Part shown: positions 1-7,080 of the stretch, piece after piece | How the letters are laid out: the number at the start of each line of letters is the position of its first letter | Position numbering within the stretch: the stretch's first letter is position 1 | Assembly: GCA_036261615.1 (NCBI GenBank) | Contig: DATAKK010000016.1 | Span: 1 to 11,866, forward strand | DNA from: JAJYQH01 sp036261615 | Lineage (GTDB): Bacteria > Actinomycetota > Actinomycetes > Propionibacteriales > Propionibacteriaceae | Reading direction: 5' to 3' | Length of the DNA: 11,866 bases | The notes under the pieces: generated by a model | The model's database searches: none | The model's input: only the letters and a program-made list of their open reading frames with translations | Told to the model about the DNA's origin: nothing | Position numbers and translations under genes: made by a program

Positions 1-46
1 GTGGCAGGTGGAGCACGTTTCGGGGATCCCCGGGCTGCGGGGCGGG
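1..46. other. Short flank downstream of the epimerase gene
   Basis: This stretch lies beyond the stop codon of the epimerase gene. It contains the perfect 12-bp palindrome CGGGGATCCCCG at 21-32. That palindrome leaves almost no loop and has no following T-run on the minus strand, so it is a poor terminator. I see no supportable gene here. The piece could also be the end of a neighbouring gene outside the window, but it is too short to judge. Confidence 0.4.
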
Positions 47-898
47 CTAGACGAAGTCGCGCCAGGACCGCTTCGGGTCGTACCCGAGCACGCGGCGCGC
101 CTTGTCGATGCTCAGCAGCGTGGTGTGCTCGCCGATCTCGCCGCGGCGCTCGACCCCCGGGAACACCTCGTCGAGCAGTTCGGCATTGGGACGCGACATC
201 ACGGTGTCCGGGGACGCGATGACGAAGTAGTCGAAGCCGGGCCGGTCGTACTCGAGCGCCTTCTCCACCGCCTGGGCGCCGTCGGCACCGTCGATGTAGC
301 CCCAGAGGTTCCACTTGCGGGCGCGGGCGTCCGCGTCGAACGACGGGAACCTCGCGTAGTCGGCCTCGTCCATCACGTTGCTGAAGCGCAGGCCGATGAT
401 CTTGAGGTCGGGATACCACCGGCACAGGTGGCCGGCCATCGTCTCCTCCATGGTCTTGACCAGGGAGTACACGCTCTCCGGGCGGGTGCTTCCCTCGTCG
501 ACCGGCACGTAGTCGGGGGCGATGTCGAACGGGAGCCCGAGCACGGTCTCGCTGCTCGCGTAGACGATGTTGCGGATGCCGAGCCGGATGGCCGCCCAGA
601 ACACGTCGAAGGTGGCGACGACGTTGTTGCGGAAGGTCTCGATGTCGGGGACGACGCCGGGTGCGGGGTGCGCGGCGAGATGCACGACGGCGTCGAACCC
701 GCCGCCCTTGCCCGCCTCGCCCCGGACGCCGGCGAGCGCGTCGAGAACCTGGCCGTAGTCGGTGAGATCGGTCTGGATGAAGTCGGGGCCGCGTTGCCCG
801 AAACGGTCGAGGACCACGACGTCGTGCCCCGACTCGGTCAGCCGCCTGTGGACGTGGCGACCGAGCTTTCCTGTTCCACCTGTGAGTGCGATGCGCAT
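47..898 (-). CDS. NAD-dependent epimerase/dehydratase, extended SDR family
   Basis: This 283-aa Rossmann-fold oxidoreductase is probably cytosolic and acts on a nucleotide sugar or related carbohydrate. The glycine-rich TGGTGKLG motif is at residues 6-13. Asp31 at the end of the second beta strand favours NAD over NADP. The segment VVHLAAHPAP (71-80) is the usual NAxxG-region counterpart. Ser115/Ser116 and the YxxxK pair Tyr144/Lys148 form the catalytic set. The length suits single-domain extended SDRs. The ATG at 898 is chosen because the Rossmann strand MRIALTGG begins there. A longer reading from 943 would cross the operator-like palindrome and add 15 residues that do not look like protein. 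It lies 67 nt after the polyprenyl synthase on the same strand and has its own candidate leaderless promoter. The segment around residues 193-212 (WNLWGYIDGADGAQA) recalls uronate dehydrogenases and sugar 4-epimerases, but the substrate cannot be read from sequence. The family call is secure; the specific function is unknown. Confidence 0.9.
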   Translation of the reverse strand: MRIALTGGTGKLGRHVHRRLTESGHDVVVLDRFGQRGPDFIQTDLTDYGQVLDALAGVRGEAGKGGGFDAVVHLAAHPAPGVVPDIETFRNNVVATFDVFWAAIRLGIRNIVYASSETVLGLPFDIAPDYVPVDEGSTRPESVYSLVKTMEETMAGHLCRWYPDLKIIGLRFSNVMDEADYARFPSFDADARARKWNLWGYIDGADGAQAVEKALEYDRPGFDYFVIASPDTVMSRPNAELLDEVFPGVERRGEIGEHTTLLSIDKARRVLGYDPKRSWRDFV

Positions 899-905
899 AC
901 GCCCT

Positions 906-911
906 ACCCTA
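906..911 (-). promoter_or_regulatory. Candidate -10 box for a leaderless epimerase transcript
   Basis: The minus strand reads TAGGGT, which fits the actinobacterial -10 consensus TAnnnT. Seven nucleotides separate it from the ATG at 898, so transcription would begin at or next to the start codon, giving a leaderless mRNA. That spacing is typical of leaderless genes in actinomycetes. No convincing -35 hexamer is visible; GGGTGG at about 929-934 is the nearest by position. The alternative is that AGGG at 902-905 acts as a weak ribosome-binding site on a longer transcript. Confidence 0.45.
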
Positions 912-926
912 TGTGACCGATCACAT
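911..926. promoter_or_regulatory. Palindromic operator-like site upstream of the epimerase
   Basis: The sequence ATGTGACCGATCACAT has perfect 6-bp inverted arms (911-916 and 921-926) around a 4-bp centre. It abuts and overlaps by one base the proposed -10 box, in the position where a bound protein would block RNA polymerase. The TGTGA/TCACA half-sites resemble CRP/FNR-type sites, but the usual spacing there is 6 bp rather than 4. A TetR- or GntR-type repressor is equally possible. The regulator is not in the window. Confidence 0.5.
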
Positions 927-942
927 GGCCACCCCGGCCCCA

Positions 943-964
943 CCCGCCCCCGGACGCCGGCGGG
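943..964 (-). terminator. Weak candidate terminator after the polyprenyl synthase
   Basis: One nucleotide after the polyprenyl synthase stop codon the minus strand can form a hairpin with arms CCCGCC (959-964) and GGCGGG (943-948) and a 10-nt loop. No T-run follows. U-tract-poor hairpins are common in high-GC actinomycetes, but a 6-bp GC stem can arise by chance at this base composition. Confidence 0.3.
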
Positions 965-965
965 C

Positions 966-1937
966 TCAGGCCGCGCGGGACACCAGTTCCTGCGCGAGCC
1001 GCACGAGCGCCTCCTTGGGCGCGCCCTCGGGCAGCGGGGCCAGGTGGTCGACGGCGATGTCGGCGCGGCGCTGGATCTCGGCCCGAGCCTCGTCGATCAC
1101 CCGGTGGCCGCGCAGCGCCTGCAGGGCCCGGGAGAGGTTGGCGTCGTCGCTGAGGTCGGACGCCAGCAGCCGCTGCACCGGCTCGTCGGCCGGGTCGTCG
1201 GACCGGGCCAGCAGCAGCGTCGGCAGGGTCGGGACGCCCTCGCGCAGGTCGGTACCCGGCGTCTTGCCGGTGACGTCGGAGGTGATGTCGATGACGTCGT
1301 CGCTCAGCTGGAACACCACCCCGATCTCCTCCCCGTAGCGGGCGAGCGCCTCGACGACGTCTGGGGCGGCGTCGGCGACCATCGCGCCGAACCGGGCGGA
1401 CGTGGAGATCAGCGAGCCGGTCTTGTCGGCGAGCACCTTGAGGTAGTGGGCCATCGGCTCGTCGCCGGGCTGCGGGCCGCGGGTGTCCTGCACCTGCCCC
1501 TCCACCAGCCGGGCGAAGGTCTCGGCCTGCAGCCTGACGAATCCGGGCCCGAGCTCGGCCACCGCCCCGGACGCCCGGGCGAAGAGGAAGTCGCCGATGA
1601 GGATCGCCACCGAGTTCCCCCACCGGGCGTTGGCGCTGGGCGCGCCCCGCCGCAGCTCGGCCTCGTCCATGACGTCGTCGTGGTACAGGCTGGCCACGTG
1701 CGTGAACTCGACGGCGAGGGCGGCGGTGATCAGCCGCTCCTCGTCGGCGGCCGGTCCGAACTCGCTCGCGATCGAGACGAGCATGGGGCGGAACCGCTTG
1801 CCCCCCGCGGAGATGAGGTGCCGGGCCGCCTCGGTCGTGAACGGGTTCTCGGCCACAGCGGCCTGGAGCAGCCGCTCCTCGACGGCGGCCAGCCGGCGTT
1901 CGAGCACCGCGTTGAGCGCCTCGGCGTCGTAGTTCAC
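966..1937 (-). CDS. Long-chain all-trans polyprenyl diphosphate synthase
   Basis: This 323-aa trans-isoprenyl diphosphate synthase condenses isopentenyl diphosphate with an allylic primer, most likely to build the menaquinone side chain. In order it shows GGKRFRP (about 45-51, IPP binding), the first Asp-rich motif DDVMD (87-91), GDFLFAR (115-121), the second Asp-rich motif DDVID (213-217), and GKTPGTDLREG (224-234). The residues 4 and 5 positions before the first DDxxD are Ser and Ala. They are small, as in enzymes making long chains rather than FPP or GGPP. The GTG at 1937 is chosen because GAAGGGG sits 5 nt upstream and the family homology begins soon after. An in-frame ATG at 2024 would add 29 low-complexity residues read through an intergenic hairpin. 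It lies directly downstream of nuoN, which fits a role in supplying quinone for complex I. The family is certain; exact chain length and use in menaquinone are inferred. Confidence 0.93.
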   Translation of the reverse strand: MNYDAEALNAVLERRLAAVEERLLQAAVAENPFTTEAARHLISAGGKRFRPMLVSIASEFGPAADEERLITAALAVEFTHVASLYHDDVMDEAELRRGAPSANARWGNSVAILIGDFLFARASGAVAELGPGFVRLQAETFARLVEGQVQDTRGPQPGDEPMAHYLKVLADKTGSLISTSARFGAMVADAAPDVVEALARYGEEIGVVFQLSDDVIDITSDVTGKTPGTDLREGVPTLPTLLLARSDDPADEPVQRLLASDLSDDANLSRALQALRGHRVIDEARAEIQRRADIAVDHLAPLPEGAPKEALVRLAQELVSRAA

Positions 1938-1942
1938 GCCCA

Positions 1943-1949
1943 CCCCTTC
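1943..1949 (-). promoter_or_regulatory. Ribosome-binding site deciding the polyprenyl synthase start
   Basis: GAAGGGG on the minus strand lies 5 nt before the GTG at 1937. No comparable site stands before the upstream in-frame ATG at 2024, so the shorter protein is preferred. Confidence 0.6.
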
Positions 1950-1970
1950 ACCTTCGGCGTCCACGACGGA

Positions 1971-2007
1971 CGCGCCCGCACAGCCTAATCGCTGGCCTGC
2001 GGGCGCG
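1971..2007 (-). terminator. Strong GC hairpin between nuoN and the polyprenyl synthase
   Basis: The arms CGCGCCCGCA (1971-1980) and TGCGGGCGCG (1998-2007) are perfect 10-bp complements. Inside them CAGC (1981-1984) pairs with GCTG (1991-1994) around the 6-nt loop CTAATC, leaving a 3-nt bulge (1995-1997). The hairpin begins 38 nt past the nuoN stop, a good place to end the complex I operon. No U-run follows on either strand, so if it terminates it does so without a classical tail. It could alternatively stabilise the 3' end of the nuo mRNA or attenuate read-through into the next gene. Confidence 0.5.
1982..1987 (-). promoter_or_regulatory. Possible -10 box for the polyprenyl synthase
   Basis: The minus strand reads TAGGCT, matching TAnnnT. 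A weak -35 candidate, TTGGGC, lies at 2007-2012 with a long 19-nt spacer. A start near 1975 would give a leader of about 38 nt carrying the GAAGGGG ribosome-binding site. The box falls in the loop side of the hairpin at 1971-2007, so the same bases may serve termination, initiation, or only one of the two. Confidence 0.3.
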
Positions 2008-2045
2008 CCCAATCCGGACGGCATGTGTGGAACCGGCGTGCGTCC

Positions 2046-3641
2046 TCAGCGGAGGAAGGAGGCGGCGTCGGCGAGAATCTTGACGAACGGGCCGGAGTAG
2101 AGACCGAGCACGAGGGTGGCCACCGCGGAGACCGCCAGCACGACGATCGTCTGGACGCCGGGCCGCGCGACCACGACCTCCTCGCCTTCGACGGACGGGT
2201 GGAAGTACATGAGCACGACCACGCGGAGGTAGAAGTAGGCGGCGATGACGCTCGCGAGGACCGCCAGCGCGACCAGCCACGCGTAGCCACCGCGCCACGC
2301 GGCGCCGAAGACCAGCAGCTTGCCGACGAAGCCGCCCGTGAGCGGGATGCCCGCGAAGCTCAGCATGAACAGCGTCATCGTCGCGGCGAACAGCGGGTGC
2401 GACCGTCCCAGGCCCCGCCAGGACGCGAGCCCGTTGGCCTCACCGGCCTCGGTGCGCACGAGCATGATGAGACCGAAGGCCCCGATGTTCGCGAACCCGT
2501 AGGCGGCCATGTAGAAGAGGATGGCTCCGGTCGAGCCGACCTGCGAGAGGGCGAGTCCGTTGCTGGAGGTGGTCGCCCCCGCCACCGCCGTGAGGAGGAA
2601 GCCGGCGTGGGCGATCGACGAGTAGGCCAGCATCCGCTTGATGTCGCTCTGGGTGATCGCGAACACCGCCCCGACGAACATCGTCAGCACCGCGATCACG
2701 GCGATGAGCGGCTGCCAGTCCCAGCGCAGGGCGCCCAGCCCGGCGTACAGCACGCGGAGCAGGGCGACGATCGCGGCGAGCTTGGTGCAGATGGCCATGA
2801 ATCCGGTGACCGGTGTCGGGGCGCCGGTGTACACGTCCGGCGTCCACGAGTGGAACGGCACCGCGCCGATCTTGAACAGCAGGCCGATGGTCACCAGGCC
2901 GAGCCCGGCGACGAGCAGGGTGTTGTTCTGCTGGCCGGCCGAGACCGCCTTGTCGATGTCGCTGAGGTGGAACGACCCGGCGTACCCGTACAGCAGCGCG
3001 ACGCCGTAGAGGAACAGCGCGCTGGACAGGGCGCCCAGCAGGAAGTACTTGAGCGCGGCCTCCTGGCTCAGCAGCCGCCGGCGCCGGGCCAGGCCCGACA
3101 GCAGGTACAGCGGCAGGGAGAGGATCTCCAGGGCGACGAACATCGTCAGCAGGTCGCCGGATCCGGCGAACAGCATCATGCCGAACACCGCGAGCAGCAG
3201 CAGCGGGAAGACCTCGGTGTGCTCACTGCGGGCCAGCGACGCGCGCCGCTCGAGCGGTGTGCCGGGCATGGCCGCCGCCATGGGCGTGAACGACGACTGT
3301 CCGGTGCTGATGCGCCGCTCGGCGAACAGCACGAGGGCCATGCCGCCGAAGATGAGCAGACCCGACCAGGTCGCCAGCGTCGGCCCGTCGATGACGACCG
3401 ACCCGAGCGCCGCCACCTGCCGGTAGCCCTTCGCCCACGTGTAGGCGACGCCGATGAAGGCGGCGAGCATGGTGAGCCCCGAGATGAGCGTCTGCGCGTC
3501 CCGGCGGTGGTGCCGCGGGACGAACGCCTCGAGCAGCACCCCCACGCAGGCGCCCACCAGCACGATGATGAGCGGCGCGAGCAGGGAGTACTCGAGCTTG
3601 GGTGCCGTCACGTCGAGTGGCAGCAGCAGGCTGGACGTCAT
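2046..3641 (-). CDS. nuoN: NADH-quinone oxidoreductase subunit N
   Basis: This 531-aa polytopic inner-membrane protein is one of the three antiporter-like subunits of complex I and drives proton pumping. Key residues match the known channel set: Glu172 in LEILSLPLY (E. coli Glu133), Lys198 in EAALKYF, Lys257 in LLFKIGAVPFH (Lys217), Lys287 (Lys247) and Lys441 in GGFVGKLLVF (Lys395). The protein is longer than E. coli NuoN (485 aa). The extra length lies mainly before Glu172, including a polar stretch at about 107-143 between early helices. The start is the ATG at 3641, which overlaps the nuoM stop as TGATG. GGGAGG at 3648-3653 sits 6 nt from this ATG but only 3 nt from the preceding GTG at 3644. 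It is the last gene of the nuo cluster and is followed by a GC-rich hairpin. Confidence 0.97.
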   Translation of the reverse strand: MTSSLLLPLDVTAPKLEYSLLAPLIIVLVGACVGVLLEAFVPRHHRRDAQTLISGLTMLAAFIGVAYTWAKGYRQVAALGSVVIDGPTLATWSGLLIFGGMALVLFAERRISTGQSSFTPMAAAMPGTPLERRASLARSEHTEVFPLLLLAVFGMMLFAGSGDLLTMFVALEILSLPLYLLSGLARRRRLLSQEAALKYFLLGALSSALFLYGVALLYGYAGSFHLSDIDKAVSAGQQNNTLLVAGLGLVTIGLLFKIGAVPFHSWTPDVYTGAPTPVTGFMAICTKLAAIVALLRVLYAGLGALRWDWQPLIAVIAVLTMFVGAVFAITQSDIKRMLAYSSIAHAGFLLTAVAGATTSSNGLALSQVGSTGAILFYMAAYGFANIGAFGLIMLVRTEAGEANGLASWRGLGRSHPLFAATMTLFMLSFAGIPLTGGFVGKLLVFGAAWRGGYAWLVALAVLASVIAAYFYLRVVVLMYFHPSVEGEEVVVARPGVQTIVVLAVSAVATLVLGLYSGPFVKILADAASFLR

Positions 3642-5149
3642 CACTTGCCTCCCTGGACGGCGGCCGGTGCCGGATCGGTCATCCCGACGGCGGCCATCGT
3701 GGTGTTCGCGGTGTGTTCGACGACCTGGAGCATCGGCTTCGGGAAGAAGCCGAGACCCAGGAGCAGGGCGATGAGCGGAACCATGACCAGCCGCTCACGG
3801 CCGTTGAGGTCGCGCCCGGTGAAGTGGGTGGTGGCCACCTCGGACGCCGGACCGGTCATCGTCCGCTGGTAGGCCAGCAGCACGTACAGCGCGGCCAGCA
3901 CGGTGCCGATGGTGGAGATGGCGGCCAGCCAGTGGTGCCGCTGGAAGGTTCCGGCCATCACCATGAACTCGCTGACGAAGCTGCTCATGCCCGGAAGCGC
4001 CAGGGTCGCGAGGCCGGCGACGAGGAACAGGCCCGCGGCGACCGGGGCCACCTTCTCGACGCCACCGAACGCCCGGATGTCGGCCGAGCCCCGCCGCTTG
4101 ATGAGGTAGCCCACGGCGAGGAACAGGGCGGCCGTGGATAACCCGTGGTTGAGCATGTAGAAGATCGACCCGGACAGCGACTGGGTGGTGAGGGCGAAGA
4201 TGCCGAGCACCATGAACCCGAAGTGGCTCACCGAGGTGTAGCTGATGAGGCGCAGCAGGTGCCGCGACCCGATGGCCATGAGGGCGCCCCAGAAGATCGA
4301 CACCAGCGCGAGCACGAGGATCACCGGGGTGGCCCAGCGGCTGGGCTCGGGCAGCATGCCGAGGCACAGTCGGATCATGCCGAAGGTGCCGATCTTGTCG
4401 AGGATGCCGACGAGCAGGGTGGACGCCCCGGGGGTGGCCTGCTCGGCGGTGTCGGGCAGCCAGGTGTGCACCGGGACCATCGGCGCCTTGATCGCGAAGG
4501 CGAGGAAGAAGGCGACGAAGATCCAGCGCCCGGTCGCACCGGTGAGGTGCAGGGCCGCCACGTCGGAGATGAGGAAGCTCGCGGTGCCCGTCTGGGCGGT
4601 CTGGACGCCGACGCCGATCACGCCGAACAGCATGATGAGCCCGCCGGCCAGGCTGTACAGCAGGAACTTGACGGCCGCCCGGCTGCGCCGGGGTCCGCCC
4701 CAGCCGCCGATGAGGAAGTACATCGGGATGAGGGTGGCCTCGAAGACGAGGTAGAACAGCAGCACGTCGGTGGCCATGAAGACCAGCAGCGCGAACGACT
4801 CGAGCACGAGGGCGAGGCCGAAGAAAGCGGACGTCCCCCACGACGACTCCCCCTCGTCGCCGACGTGCCACTCGGCGAGCAGCACGGCCGGCACGAGGAT
4901 GACGGTGAGCAGCACCATCGCCTTGCCCATGCCGTCGAGGCCGACCGCGTAGTGGGCGCCGATCGACGGGATCCAGGTGACGTCCTCGCTCAGCGACCCG
5001 TGGGCGAAGAACGCCACCAGCCCGAGCACCAGGGTGAGCAGCGAGACACCGAAGCCGACGAGGCGTCCGGTGGTGCCCCTGACCCAGATGAGGGCCAGGC
5101 CCCCGACCAGCGGCACGGCCGCCAGGACGGTGAGAAGCGGGAAACTCAT
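3641..5149 (-). CDS. nuoM: NADH-quinone oxidoreductase subunit M
   Basis: This 502-aa multi-spanning membrane protein is the middle antiporter-like proton-pumping subunit of complex I, close in length to E. coli NuoM (509 aa). The essential residues are present: Glu137 in FEATLIPMY (E. coli Glu144), Lys221 in FAIKAPMVPVHTWLPD (Lys234), Lys252 in ILDKIGTFGM (Lys265) and Glu394 in SSFVSEFM (Glu407). The ATG at 5149 has GGAGG six nucleotides upstream and starts 13 nt after the nuoL stop. Its TGA overlaps the nuoN ATG, indicating translational coupling. Codon 337 (4139-4141) is the rare leucine codon TTA, the only in-frame TTA I found by eye in the window. Confidence 0.97.
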   Translation of the reverse strand: MSFPLLTVLAAVPLVGGLALIWVRGTTGRLVGFGVSLLTLVLGLVAFFAHGSLSEDVTWIPSIGAHYAVGLDGMGKAMVLLTVILVPAVLLAEWHVGDEGESSWGTSAFFGLALVLESFALLVFMATDVLLFYLVFEATLIPMYFLIGGWGGPRRSRAAVKFLLYSLAGGLIMLFGVIGVGVQTAQTGTASFLISDVAALHLTGATGRWIFVAFFLAFAIKAPMVPVHTWLPDTAEQATPGASTLLVGILDKIGTFGMIRLCLGMLPEPSRWATPVILVLALVSIFWGALMAIGSRHLLRLISYTSVSHFGFMVLGIFALTTQSLSGSIFYMLNHGLSTAALFLAVGYLIKRRGSADIRAFGGVEKVAPVAAGLFLVAGLATLALPGMSSFVSEFMVMAGTFQRHHWLAAISTIGTVLAALYVLLAYQRTMTGPASEVATTHFTGRDLNGRERLVMVPLIALLLGLGFFPKPMLQVVEHTANTTMAAVGMTDPAPAAVQGGK

Positions 5150-5162
5150 CTCTCTCCTCCCC

Positions 5163-7070
5163 TCAGCCCATCTGGCCGAGGATCAGTACGAGGCCCACGA
5201 GCACGGTGCCGAGCACCATCGTGAGTCCGTACGAGCGGACGTAACCGTTCTGCACCCGGCGCACCACAGTCGAGGCGCCCGCGACGATGTTCGCGGACCC
5301 CATGACGCTGCCGTCGATGACGCCACTGTCGAAGCGGTCGACGCCGTTGACGAGCACCTGCCCGGGGCGCATGAACACGGCCTCGTTGAACGCGTCGCCG
5401 TACAGGTCGTGGCGCCCGGCGATCGTGAACGGGCTCCGGGACGCCGGCGCGGTGGCGGGGATCTCGTCCCGGAAGAACCACCAGCCGAGGAAGACCCCGA
5501 CGGCGACGAGGAGCAGGGTCACCAGGCCGATGACGCTGACGTGCAGGAGTCCGGCGTGCTCGACCTCGGCGCCGGTGGCCGGGGCGAGCCAGCCGCCGAT
5601 CCAGTCGTTGAGCAGCAGGCCGCCGACGAGCGACAACGCGGCGAGGATCCACAGCGGCACGGTCATCACCGACGGCGACTCGTGCGGGTGGACGCCCTCG
5701 AGCCAGCGCTTGTGGCCGGCGTAGGTCATCACCATGAGCCGGGTCATGTAGAAGGCGGTGACCCCGGCACCGATCATCGCGAGCAGGCCGAGCAGCCAGG
5801 ACCGGGTGAAGGCGGCCTCGATGATGTGGTCCTTGGAGTAGTACCCGGCGGTGAACGGGAAGCCGATGATCGCGAGGTAGCCCATCGCGAAGGTGAGGAA
5901 CGTCGCCGGCATCGCCCGCCGCAGCGCGCCGTAGTGCCGCATGGTCACGTCGTCGTTCATCCCGTGCATCACCGAGCCGGCGCCGAGGAACATGTTCGCC
6001 TTGAAGAACCCGTGCGTGAGCAGGTGGAAGATCGCGAACGCCGCACCCAGGGGGCCGAGGCCGGCGGCGAGCATCATGTAGCCGATCTGGCTCATCGTCG
6101 ACCCGGCGAGCACCTTCTTGATGTCGTCCTTCGCGGTACCGATCCACGCACCGAACAGCAGGGTGACCGTGCCGACGATCGCGACGGCCAGCGTCGCCGC
6201 CGGGGTCTGGGCGAAGATCGCGTGGCTCCGGACGATGAGGTAGACGCCGGCGGTCACCATGGTGGCGGCGTGAATGAGGGCCGACACCGGAGTGGGGCCC
6301 TCCATCGCATCGAGCAGCCAGGACTGCAACGGCACCTGGGCGGACTTGCCGCAGGCGGCGAGGAGGAGGAAGAACCCGATGAGGGTGGCCCAGCCGTGGC
6401 CGAGGCTGGCTGCCTTGTCGTTGACGTCGACGAAGGCGGACGAGCCGAACTGGAACAGCATGGTGAAGATCGCCAGGTTGAGGCCGATGTCGCCGACCCG
6501 GTTCACCACGAATGCCTTCTTGGCCGCGACCGCCGCCGAGTTCCGCTGCTGCCAGAAGCCGATGAGCAGGTAGGACGCGAGGCCCACCCCCTCCCAGCCG
6601 AAGAACAGCACGAGGTAGTTGTCGGCCAGCACCAGCAGGAGCATGGCGGTGATGAACAGGTTGAGGTAGGCGAAGAACCGGCGGCGGCGCTCGTCGTGGG
6701 CCATGTAGCCGATCGAGTAGATGTGGATCAGCGACCCCACCCCGGTGATCAGCAGGACGAAGAGGATCGACAGCTGGTCGACGAGCAGCCCGACCCGGAT
6801 GTTCCAGGAGCCGGAGGTGATGAGGTCCCACATCGGCACCGACACCGCCCGCTGGTCGACCTGGCGGCCGAGCAGCTGGACGAACAGGAGGAGCCCGATG
6901 ACGAACGAGATGATCGGGGCCAGCGTCGCCATGAGGTGGCCCCACGCGTTGGTGGCGCGCCCGGCGAGCAGGAGCACGGCCGCGCTGAGCGCCGGGACGG
7001 CGATCATCAGCCACGCGTAGCTGAACAGGCCGGTGGCCGCCACCGGGTGGATGGTTTCCAGAAGATTCAC
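5163..7070 (-). CDS. nuoL: NADH-quinone oxidoreductase subunit L
   Basis: This 635-aa protein is the distal antiporter-like subunit of complex I, with the long C-terminal lateral helix typical of the family (E. coli 613 aa). Channel residues are conserved: Glu160 in FFGWEGVGLASYLLIGFW (E. coli Glu144), Asp194 in VNRVGDIGL (Asp178), Lys242 in CGKSAQVPLQSWL (Lys229), His267 in ALIHAATMV, His353 in LLTHGFFKA and Lys413 in YYSKDHI (Lys399). The start is GTG at 7070, with GAGGGG about 6 nt upstream and only 10 nt after the nuoK stop. The region after about residue 535 contains a soluble loop (RHDLYGDAFNEAVF) and a final membrane helix at 612-633. It is part of the continuous nuo transcription unit. 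Confidence 0.97.
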   Translation of the reverse strand: MNLLETIHPVAATGLFSYAWLMIAVPALSAAVLLLAGRATNAWGHLMATLAPIISFVIGLLLFVQLLGRQVDQRAVSVPMWDLITSGSWNIRVGLLVDQLSILFVLLITGVGSLIHIYSIGYMAHDERRRRFFAYLNLFITAMLLLVLADNYLVLFFGWEGVGLASYLLIGFWQQRNSAAVAAKKAFVVNRVGDIGLNLAIFTMLFQFGSSAFVDVNDKAASLGHGWATLIGFFLLLAACGKSAQVPLQSWLLDAMEGPTPVSALIHAATMVTAGVYLIVRSHAIFAQTPAATLAVAIVGTVTLLFGAWIGTAKDDIKKVLAGSTMSQIGYMMLAAGLGPLGAAFAIFHLLTHGFFKANMFLGAGSVMHGMNDDVTMRHYGALRRAMPATFLTFAMGYLAIIGFPFTAGYYSKDHIIEAAFTRSWLLGLLAMIGAGVTAFYMTRLMVMTYAGHKRWLEGVHPHESPSVMTVPLWILAALSLVGGLLLNDWIGGWLAPATGAEVEHAGLLHVSVIGLVTLLLVAVGVFLGWWFFRDEIPATAPASRSPFTIAGRHDLYGDAFNEAVFMRPGQVLVNGVDRFDSGVIDGSVMGSANIVAGASTVVRRVQNGYVRSYGLTMVLGTVLVGLVLILGQMG

Positions 7071-7080
7071 CGGGATCCCC

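Noticed and set aside
21..32. CGGGGATCCCCG as a terminator for the epimerase gene.
   Set aside because: A perfect palindrome with little room for a loop and no T-run after it is a poor hairpin.
21..34. GGATCCCCGGG, resembling a cloning-vector BamHI/SmaI polylinker.
   Set aside because: The match is only about 11 bp of GC-rich sequence, with no other polylinker sites around it. In this genome such a string is expected by chance.
899..943. Fifteen extra N-terminal codons on the epimerase from an upstream start at 943.
   Set aside because: They would run through the palindrome and -10 box, and the Rossmann fold begins exactly at the ATG at 898.
1938..2024. N-terminal extension of the polyprenyl synthase to an ATG at 2024.
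   Set aside because: The added residues are low-complexity, are read through the GC hairpin and lack a ribosome-binding site. The GTG at 1937 has GAAGGGG 5 nt away.
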